The translations under genes and the position numbers were made by a program. 6,224 nucleotides of DNA from assembly GCA_016202795.1 (NCBI GenBank), contig JACQNY010000036.1, positions 1 through 6,224 on the forward strand, in the 5' to 3' direction. The stretch comes from Candidatus Aenigmatarchaeota archaeon (GTDB taxonomy: Archaea > Aenigmatarchaeota > Aenigmatarchaeia > JACPZZ01). Within the stretch, counting starts at the first letter, position 1. The number at the start of each line of letters is the position of its first letter. Below, one piece after another: positions 1 to 3,641 of this stretch. The notes beneath the pieces were generated by a model, which made no database searches, was not told the origin of the DNA, and saw only the letters and a list, made by a program, of their open reading frames with translations.

Positions 1-435
1 CGCTGGTAACACGTTTCCTTTCTTCTCCGGCAGCGGCATTGTCGCTGTCTTGCCGAACTTGTATAACTGAAGCCCGAATACTGCGACTGCTGTGCAAATC
101 GACGAGGCGTGTATGATTTTCGTTTCGATGTTTATTTTTCGCGCCTGCACAATCAGATCCGTATGCGTCGTAGCTGATAACGGGTCGCCTGCGACAAGCA
201 AACAGACGTTTTTTATTTTGGCCTCGCCCAATATTTTCGCAAAGCCGTCCTCGACGTCTTTTCTTGCGACAACTACTATCGTCCTATTAACAAGCTTTTC
301 AAGTTTCTTTAAGTCGCCGTGCCACAGGTTTGTGTACAGCTCAACGTAAGCAATGTCCGCTTTTTTGATCGCTTCCAACCCTTTAAGCGAAAGGTCGTTT
401 TCGTCCCAGATGCCTAGCCCGACCAAAGTTAACAT
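1..435 (-). CDS. dphB: Diphthine synthase, N-terminal part (3' end outside window)
   Basis: S-adenosylmethionine-dependent methyltransferase (Dph5/DphB family) that methylates the modified histidine of archaeal elongation factor 2 during diphthamide synthesis, in the cytosol. Reading the minus strand from the ATG at 435 gives 145 open codons to the window edge. The N-terminus starts MLTLVGLGIWDENDLSLKG, a typical opening beta-strand and glycine-rich loop. Residues 83-93 read GDPLSATTHTDL-like, the family hallmark for cofactor binding, followed by IHASSICTAV (108-117) and GLQLYKFGKTATMPLPEKKGN (near 121-141 in pieces), both characteristic. Full-length family members have about 250-270 residues, so a little over half is present. 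No Shine-Dalgarno is visible before the ATG, and a TTAA-centred box lies about 26 nt upstream, so the mRNA is probably leaderless. It is divergent from the membrane protein gene at 488. The assignment is secure; loss of the C-terminal half is only due to the window edge. Confidence 0.93.
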   Translation of the reverse strand, partial: MLTLVGLGIWDENDLSLKGLEAIKKADIAYVELYTNLWHGDLKKLEKLVNRTIVVVARKDVEDGFAKILGEAKIKNVCLLVAGDPLSATTHTDLIVQARKINIETKIIHASSICTAVAVFGLQLYKFGKTATMPLPEKKGNVLPA

Positions 436-456
436 AGCTATCAGTTGTAAGGCAAA

Positions 457-464
457 CCTTAAAT
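457..464. promoter_or_regulatory. Possible shared TATA box of a divergent leaderless promoter
   Basis: The 52-nt gap between the divergent ATGs at 435 (-) and 488 (+) has CCTTAAAT near its centre. The TTAA core (459-462) lies about 26 nt from each ATG, the distance expected between a TATA box and an archaeal transcription start. Neither gene has a good Shine-Dalgarno, in keeping with transcripts starting at or next to the ATG. A second AT-rich string, TATATTAAAT (479-488), could instead be the TATA box of the minus-strand gene with a leader of about 20 nt. Purely positional evidence. Confidence 0.4.
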
Positions 465-487
465 GAGGCGCGACGCGTATATTAAAT

Positions 488-946
488 ATGGAATGGATTC
501 GCAAAATCCACAGGCTTCTGCATCACGAGCATCTTGTCTGGACAATGACCCCGCGGGCAAATGCCGTTATGGCGTTGGTTGCGGCATTGCTTTTCCTCAA
601 AACCATAACCCTTTATCCTGAAGCCGGCGGCCGCATCTACGCCGGTTTTCTGCTCGGCATGTCCGTAGGCTTTTTTTTCGGCGCCTACTGGCATCACGCT
701 TTCTCAACCCACTGGCCGTTTTACCGCAAATTTTACAGCGTGAAAACAAAAACCAGGGACAGGTTAAAAATGCTTTACGAGAAAATAGACTACGAAATAC
801 CAAGCTATATCGCAGCCGTAATCTTCGGCTTTATACTGGTTTACATCTCCGTAAACAGCTTTGTCTGGCTGGCCGCGGGCATGTTCTTTGGTTTTATCTT
901 TGGTGGCTCTATTGCGCTTGCCATAGTGTTAAATTATCTCAACTAG
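488..946 (+). CDS. Unknown four-helix membrane protein with glycine zippers
   Basis: I do not recognise the family. The 152-residue product begins with a basic, histidine-rich cytoplasmic-looking segment (HRLLHHEH at 8-15) and then shows four hydrophobic stretches at about 24-43, 50-69, 104-122 and 124-147. Between helices 2 and 3 is a charged loop of about 35 residues (KTKTRDRLK and YEKIDYE). Helix 2 carries glycines at 53, 57, 61 and 65, an uninterrupted GxxxGxxxGxxxG zipper; helix 4 has G131, G135, G139 and G140. Such spacing packs helices tightly and is seen in oligomeric channels and small pore-like proteins, but no function can be assigned. There is no signal peptide cleavage site. The start codon follows a TATA-like box by about 26 nt and lacks a Shine-Dalgarno, suggesting leaderless translation. 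The gene is divergent from dphB, and its TAG overlaps the stop of the convergent PIN toxin gene in the shared CTAG at 943-946. Confidence 0.8.
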   Translation: MEWIRKIHRLLHHEHLVWTMTPRANAVMALVAALLFLKTITLYPEAGGRIYAGFLLGMSVGFFFGAYWHHAFSTHWPFYRKFYSVKTKTRDRLKMLYEKIDYEIPSYIAAVIFGFILVYISVNSFVWLAAGMFFGFIFGGSIALAIVLNYLN

Positions 947-1308
947 CGCACAAATTCCACGTTATCCAGTTTCCTGAACGCAATATCTCCTGTAAGGAAT
1001 TTCATTCCTTCCTCCTTTGCTATAGCGTAGCCTAATGCATCAACATAGGATAAATTTAGCCTCGAGTTTTCAAGCCTGAATTTAGACGCATTGAATATAT
1101 GGTCATCGCTTATTTGAATGGCAAACTGCCTAAAACGCTTAAAGCAATTTTTTGCGAAATCCTCGCCGTTGGTTTTCAATAAATTATGGTAAAGCTCGTA
1201 CAAATTTTGCAATGACGTGGAAAATTCATAAGTAAGGTATTTTACATACCCAAGGTTTCCATTGATAATTTCAAACATGGCGAACGTATCCAGAAAAATC
1301 CTTACCAT
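943..1308 (-). CDS. PIN-domain ribonuclease, VapC-like toxin
   Basis: A 121-residue PIN-domain protein, predicted to be a metal-dependent endoribonuclease acting as the toxin of a type II toxin-antitoxin pair. The fold's acidic residues are all visible: D7 in IFLDT, E38 in NLYELY, D90 in LSYVDALGYAIA and D108 in FLTGD. The C-terminus (TGDIAFRKLDNVEFVR) matches a PIN subgroup ending in an NVEFV strand. The ATG at 1308 overlaps the last codon and stop of the upstream antitoxin gene by 7 nt, so the two are translationally coupled; GGAG lies just 3 nt ahead of the ATG, which is tight for a Shine-Dalgarno. Length is at the short end for VapC toxins (about 120-140). Its target RNA cannot be read from sequence. 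All catalytic residues are intact, so it is probably active. Confidence 0.88.
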   Translation of the reverse strand: MVRIFLDTFAMFEIINGNLGYVKYLTYEFSTSLQNLYELYHNLLKTNGEDFAKNCFKRFRQFAIQISDDHIFNASKFRLENSRLNLSYVDALGYAIAKEEGMKFLTGDIAFRKLDNVEFVR

Positions 1309-1523
1309 TTACTCCACTCTCTTCTAAGTTCGTCCTTTATTTTCTGGGAATTCAGTTTCTTGTGTTTTAGGACTCCAAAAATCTCCCTGATTGTGTTCTT
1401 CTTACTTATTTCCAGCACCACCTCGTCCCCTTCTCGCAGCCCCTTCTGCTTCACAATCTCACTGGGTATCACAACACCCAGCGAAGACCCCCACTTCTTT
1501 ATCGTCGACTGCGTCTCGGCCAT
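1302..1523 (-). CDS. AbrB/MazE-type antitoxin (VapB-like)
   Basis: A 73-residue protein with an N-terminal SpoVT/AbrB swapped-hairpin DNA-binding domain at about 6-42 (IKKWGSSLGVVIPSEIV, then GLREGDEVVLEI), the standard layout of MazE/VapB antitoxins. The C-terminal part (about 48-73, basic and amphipathic, ending RREWSKW) would wrap around the PIN toxin and block its active site. It lies immediately upstream of the toxin with a 7-nt overlap, the usual antitoxin-first order. The start at 1523 is favoured by GTGATC at 1526-1531, a match to the archaeal anti-Shine-Dalgarno complement. Such antitoxins normally repress their own promoter with the toxin as co-repressor; a 12-bp palindrome lies between the TATA box and the start. 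Confidence 0.9.
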   Translation of the reverse strand: MAETQSTIKKWGSSLGVVIPSEIVKQKGLREGDEVVLEISKKNTIREIFGVLKHKKLNSQKIKDELRREWSKW

Positions 1524-1525
1524 AG

Positions 1526-1531
1526 GATCAC
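1526..1531 (-). promoter_or_regulatory. Ribosome binding site of the antitoxin gene
   Basis: On the minus strand GTGATC precedes the ATG at 1523 by 2 nt. It matches the 3' part of GGAGGTGATC, the complement of the 16S rRNA end. It supports this start and contrasts with the neighbouring genes that lack any such site. Confidence 0.6.
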
Positions 1532-1545
1532 TAGTTAGATTATAT

Positions 1546-1557
1546 GTTATATATAAC
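1546..1557. promoter_or_regulatory. 12-bp palindrome, candidate operator of the toxin-antitoxin operon
   Basis: GTTATATATAAC is a perfect 12-bp palindrome, positioned directly downstream of the candidate TATA box and 22 nt before the antitoxin ATG. Its place between promoter and gene is what an autorepressor site of an AbrB-type antitoxin would need. It could also be a chance product of AT-rich promoter DNA, or act as a TATA element itself. Confidence 0.4.
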
Positions 1558-1565
1558 TATATAAG
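1558..1565 (-). promoter_or_regulatory. TATA box of the toxin-antitoxin operon
   Basis: CTTATATA on the minus strand is centred about 38 nt upstream of the antitoxin ATG. Transcription starting about 25 nt downstream (near 1537) would give a short leader that still includes the GTGATC ribosome binding site. Confidence 0.5.
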
Positions 1566-1597
1566 CCTTCCGGAAACGCTGTTCCTACAAACCGGCC

Positions 1598-1660
1598 GAA
1601 ACATATCCAACGGAAGCTGACATACACCGTGTGTATGTATAGTTGCAACGGATACGTTTC
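1598..1660 (-). other. Long stem-loop between DUF357 and the antitoxin promoter
   Basis: The arms 1598-1608 and 1650-1660 pair over 11 positions. On the minus strand the one non-Watson-Crick position is a G-U wobble, with a further G-U possible at 1609/1649, whereas on the plus strand these are A-C mismatches, so an RNA would be expected from the minus strand. The loop holds a second, perfect 8-bp hairpin, ACATACAC/GTGTATGT (1620-1627 with 1631-1638, loop CGT). It begins 12 nt after the DUF357 stop, so it would sit in that gene's 3' untranslated region. It may stabilise the transcript end or be a small RNA; archaeal termination does not generally need a hairpin. Confidence 0.45.
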
Positions 1661-1672
1661 CAGTTATCAGAA

Positions 1673-1909
1673 TCAGACCAATGCGCCCAGATTTTCGGCA
1701 GTCTCGACAATCGCCCACGAGTAAACGCAGGCCTCGAACGCCAAAAACAGGTTTTCCTGTTTTAACCAATGCATAGAGTCATCGCGGTACGCTTCGGCAT
1801 TGCGCAGCGCCTTTTCTCCGGCGGCTCCTGTAGCCTCGACAGAACTTAACTTCTTATCAAGCCTGTCCAGCCATTTCACAACCTCTTCCCTTGGTATCCT
1901 GTCCGTCAT
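1673..1909 (-). CDS. DUF357 family protein
   Basis: A 78-residue helical protein whose second half (AEAYRDDSMHWLKQENL at 38-54, then FLAFEACVYSWAIVETAENLG) matches the archaeal DUF357 pattern of a Y-x-D-D/S-x-x-(F/W)-L helix followed by an AFEA-VY-W helix. The function of the family is unknown; it is soluble and probably a helical bundle. The first half (4-36) is charged and also predicted helical. The ATG at 1909 shares a base with the stop codon of the 42-codon membrane microprotein gene upstream (TAATG), so the two are co-translated; GGAAGG 6 nt upstream, inside the preceding gene, could serve as ribosome binding site. Length is normal for the family. It lies downstream of ftsZ on the same strand, 280 nt away, with a possible separate promoter between them. 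Confidence 0.82.
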   Translation of the reverse strand: MTDRIPREEVVKWLDRLDKKLSSVEATGAAGEKALRNAEAYRDDSMHWLKQENLFLAFEACVYSWAIVETAENLGALV

Positions 1910-2037
1910 TAAATCCTTCCCATTATTTTAAGCGCCAGTAAAGCGCCCGCTAAAAACATCAACACCCAGAAGATAAAAATAAACTTGTTCATACTGTTGG
2001 ACAAAAATTCTTTAACAGGCTCGAATCTTATCTCCAT
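1909..2037 (-). CDS. 42-residue membrane microprotein coupled to DUF357
   Basis: On the minus strand an ATG at 2037 opens a 42-codon frame ending in the TAA at 1909-1911. The product starts MEIRFEPVKEFLSNSMNK, a short polar/amphipathic segment, and continues with one hydrophobic helix at about 19-37 (FIFIFWVLMFLAGALLAL), ending KIMGRI; the positive end suggests a single-pass membrane protein. Its stop overlaps the DUF357 start in TAATG, strong positional evidence that it is real. No Shine-Dalgarno precedes the ATG; a CTTATTTTTTAG element 22-33 nt upstream could be the TATA box of a leaderless message. The layout recalls SecE (amphipathic helix then one membrane helix), but it is shorter and lacks recognisable SecE residues, so I leave it unnamed. 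Confidence 0.6.
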   Translation of the reverse strand: MEIRFEPVKEFLSNSMNKFIFIFWVLMFLAGALLALKIMGRI

Positions 2038-2058
2038 AAAACTAATCGTATTAACAAA

Positions 2059-2070
2059 CTAAAAAATAAG
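2059..2070 (-). promoter_or_regulatory. Possible TATA box of the microprotein-DUF357 pair, or T-rich terminator of ftsZ
   Basis: CTTATTTTTTAG on the minus strand is centred about 27 nt before the ATG at 2037, suitable for a leaderless transcript. The run of six T (2061-2066) is also the type of signal at which archaeal RNA polymerase stops, so it might end the ftsZ transcript. The two roles are not exclusive. Confidence 0.35.
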
Positions 2071-2100
2071 TAAAGTGCTCCGCATATCTGCTTCATCGCA

Positions 2101-2181
2101 CCTCGGACTATCTTTTCCCTTACGGCTGGTTGCCCTCATCTATCGATGAGTTAACGGTAAACCGAGGGAAACGTAGTTTCC
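2101..2181 (-). ncRNA. Candidate structured RNA element after ftsZ
   Basis: This segment starts 8 nt after the ftsZ stop and has nested inverted repeats. CCTCGG (2101-2106) pairs with CCGAGG (2162-2167) and closes a domain of about 67 nt; inside, CTCATC (2135-2140) pairs with GATGAG (2145-2150) across a 4-nt loop; directly adjoining is GGAAAC/GTTTCC (2167-2172 with 2176-2181, loop GTA). No open frame of note lies in it. The strand is assumed from the surrounding genes, since the pairs do not discriminate. It could be the 3' untranslated region of ftsZ, a processed small RNA or a leader for the next genes. No known RNA family was recognised, and the case rests on pairing alone. Confidence 0.35.
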
Positions 2182-2188
2182 TGCAATT

Positions 2189-3313
2189 TCAAACAATCTT
2201 GTCTATGCCAAGCTCGCTTATGCCTAGGGTGGGGGTTGACACCCTTGTAACCTGGCCAAGTATGTACGGGCTACTTACTCCTGTTATTATTGTTATTACC
2301 TGAACCTTTCCATGGAAATCCGGTTGCACGCGTGCGCCCCAGATAACTTGGGCCGAAGAGTCCAAGTGCGAAGACACGATAGCTCCGATCTGGTTAACTT
2401 CGGACAGTTTAAGGTCTGGCCCGCCGGTTATGTGTATCAACGCGCCTGAAGCACCTTGATAATCAACCTCTAACAACGGGTTCTGCAACGCCTTCGTTAC
2501 CGCGTCCCTTGCGCGGTCAGAGCTGTTTGAAAAGCCCAGCCCGATTGCCGCAACGCCTCCGGAATGCATTATCGCTTTCACGTCTGCGTAATCCAGGTTA
2601 ACTAACGACGGCAATGTTATCGTTTCCGTAATACCCTTTACCATTCCTGCGATCAGTTCATCGGCAACAGCGAATGCCTGCTGGATTGGTAAGTCGCCTG
2701 CGAACTCAAGCAGCTTGTCGTTTTCAATCACGATAACCGTGTCGCACGCTTCGCGTAAACGACCCAGGCCGTTTTCGGCTTTCACGATACGCGCGCCTTC
2801 GATCTTGAACGGCATAGTGACAACGCCGATAACAATAGCGCCCATCTCCTTGGCTATCTCCGAAACAACCGGCGCTGAGCCTGTTCCTGTCCCGCCGCCC
2901 ATTCCGGCTGTTAAAAAGACTAAGTCCGCTCCAGTGAGCGATTCTTTTAGTTGTGTGCGGCTTTCTTCAGCAGCTTTCTTTCCGATCTCCGGATAACCGC
3001 CTGCGCCTAGGCCGCGTGTTAATTCCTTGCCGATTAAGATCTTCTTGTCAGCCTTTACGACTGCCAAGTGCTTTGCATCGGTATTTAATGCCACAGTGCT
3101 GGCGCCTTCAACGCCCATTTCAGCCAAACGGTTAATAGAGTTTGTGCCTCCACCGCCGCATCCCACTACGACTATTCTAGCACGTTTCATGCTGAATCCG
3201 AACTCTTGTTCGGTTATCTTTTCATAATCGAAATTCTTCATCGTTACGCCTGATTCCGCAGAACCGTGGCTCGACGCCGAGCCTTTGCTTAAAACCGACT
3301 CCAATATTGACAT
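2189..3313 (-). CDS. ftsZ: Cell division GTPase FtsZ
   Basis: Tubulin-superfamily GTPase that polymerises into the midcell ring in many archaea. The 374-residue product has the family's GTP-binding features in order: GCGGGGTNSINRL (51-63), NTDAKHL (77-83), the tubulin signature GGGTGTGSAP (139-148) and the T7 loop NLDYADVKAIM (239-249), whose D241 and D244 complete the active site of the neighbouring subunit. The C-terminal activation domain follows (about 250-350). It ends with LGISELGIDKIV, resembling the short LGI-x-x-I tails of archaeal FtsZ1-type proteins; there is no long linker and no bacterial FtsA/ZipA-binding peptide. A serine-rich N-terminal extension of about 42 residues precedes the core. 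The ATG at 3313 is chosen because GGGAGGGG lies 8 nt upstream; M25 is a weaker alternative. The gene is preceded by a hairpin-rich region with a strong promoter at 3581-3588. All catalytic residues are intact. Confidence 0.96.
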   Translation of the reverse strand: MSILESVLSKGSASSHGSAESGVTMKNFDYEKITEQEFGFSMKRARIVVVGCGGGGTNSINRLAEMGVEGASTVALNTDAKHLAVVKADKKILIGKELTRGLGAGGYPEIGKKAAEESRTQLKESLTGADLVFLTAGMGGGTGTGSAPVVSEIAKEMGAIVIGVVTMPFKIEGARIVKAENGLGRLREACDTVIVIENDKLLEFAGDLPIQQAFAVADELIAGMVKGITETITLPSLVNLDYADVKAIMHSGGVAAIGLGFSNSSDRARDAVTKALQNPLLEVDYQGASGALIHITGGPDLKLSEVNQIGAIVSSHLDSSAQVIWGARVQPDFHGKVQVITIITGVSSPYILGQVTRVSTPTLGISELGIDKIV

Positions 3314-3319
3314 ACAATT

Positions 3320-3327
3320 CCCCTCCC
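3320..3327 (-). promoter_or_regulatory. Strong ribosome binding site of ftsZ
   Basis: GGGAGGGG on the minus strand ends 6 nt before the ATG at 3313 and contains GGAGG (3322-3326) at 8-nt spacing. It is the strongest Shine-Dalgarno in the window, fixes the ftsZ start, and shows that ftsZ is translated from a leadered message. Confidence 0.8.
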
Positions 3328-3341
3328 GTACTCTTTTTGCT

Positions 3342-3364
3342 CAATCTTTTTATGAAAAAGATTG
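3342..3364. repeat. Perfect 10-bp inverted repeat upstream of the ftsZ ribosome binding site
   Basis: CAATCTTTTT (3342-3351) and AAAAAGATTG (3355-3364) are perfectly complementary, separated by ATG. It lies 14 nt upstream of the ftsZ Shine-Dalgarno. In RNA it would form a hairpin that could insulate or present the ribosome binding site; in DNA it could be a protein-binding site. Confidence 0.6.
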
Positions 3365-3383
3365 TAGACAGACTATTCTAAAC

Positions 3384-3558
3384 TTGTTAGATAGCCTAAC
3401 AATGGAAACATAAGTTTCCTTGCACACGCTGTTTTCAGCCTGTGAAGTGCAACAACTTGCGCCCGCTCAAACGCGATAGGTTACCCGGTCACGTCAAAGT
3501 GCAAACCAAGAATCGGCGTCACCGGACGCCCTTTACACAAGGAGAACTTCTCCCTAAT
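3384..3558 (-). ncRNA. Hairpin-rich ftsZ leader or independent small RNA
   Basis: The 328-nt gap between thrS and ftsZ has no convincing protein gene. Minus-strand transcription from the TATA box at 3581-3588 should begin near 3558. The RNA would contain, 5' to 3', hairpins at 3553-3541 (TCTCC/GGAGA), 3530-3515 (perfect GGCGTC/GACGCC, 4-nt loop), 3452-3420 (TTGCAC/GTGCAA with inner GCTG/CAGC), 3419-3404 (GGAAAC/GTTTCC) and 3402-3384 (TTGTTAG/CTAACAA, 7 bp). The last three are back to back with 0-1 nt between them. About 60 nt (3453-3514) is less clearly paired. No match to tRNA, 5S, RNase P or SRP RNA was recognised. It continues into ftsZ, so it is either a leader of about 245 nt or a separate RNA. 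The strand is inferred from the promoter. Confidence 0.5.
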
Positions 3559-3580
3559 TGATAATAATTGGTGAAAGTGT

Positions 3581-3588
3581 TATATAAA
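3581..3588 (-). promoter_or_regulatory. Strong TATA box for the ftsZ leader/ncRNA
   Basis: TTTATATA on the minus strand, preceded by a purine-rich stretch (GAAAAAAC) like an archaeal BRE, is the best promoter match in the window. It lies 53 nt past the thrS stop and would start RNA near 3558, about 245 nt ahead of ftsZ. No protein start lies at the expected distance, so it implies a long untranslated RNA. Confidence 0.65.
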
Positions 3589-3600
3589 GTTTTTTCTTTC

Positions 3601-3614
3601 AAATCGCGCGATTT
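3601..3614. promoter_or_regulatory. 14-bp palindrome upstream of the ftsZ-leader promoter
   Basis: AAATCGCGCGATTT is perfectly palindromic and centred 23 bp upstream of the TATA box centre, between the thrS stop and the promoter. Position and symmetry suit a dimeric regulator acting next to the BRE, though it could equally be a 3'-end hairpin of thrS. Confidence 0.45.
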
Positions 3615-3641
3615 TTGCGGAATTGGCCGATTTCGTATTTT

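Noticed and set aside
1557..1769. Minus-strand frame of 70 codons across the DUF357 3' end and the stem-loop region.
   Set aside because: It overlaps a recognised family in another frame and covers palindromes and the antitoxin promoter; no homology or start signal supports it.
1909..2037. Microprotein as SecE/Sec61-gamma, suggested by size, one membrane helix and nearness to ftsZ.
   Set aside because: It is shorter than SecE, shows no SecE-like conserved residues, and no NusG/Spt5 gene is adjacent.
2101..2116. Minus strand AAAAGATAGTCCGAGG, reminiscent of the 3' P7 strand of group I introns.
   Set aside because: No complementary GACTA-type 5' strand, no P3/P8 arrangement and no interrupted gene are present; similarity is limited to about ten bases.
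2143..2174. Plus strand CGATGAG followed by GAAAC, faintly like a hammerhead ribozyme core.
   Set aside because: The CUGAUGA core is incomplete, the intervening stem does not form properly and no cleavage triplet is placed correctly.
3400..3558. A 53-codon open frame on the plus strand inside the hairpin region, including a CxxC and many basic residues.
   Set aside because: It has no ATG, only a GTG at 3442 without a ribosome binding site, lies opposite to the best promoter and covers several perfect hairpins; its composition looks like translated structured RNA.
3384..3558. tRNA, 5S, RNase P or SRP RNA gene in the thrS-ftsZ gap.
   Set aside because: No T-arm GTTCRA motif, no conserved RNase P core strings and no SRP GGAAG/GCAGCC-type motif were found on either strand.
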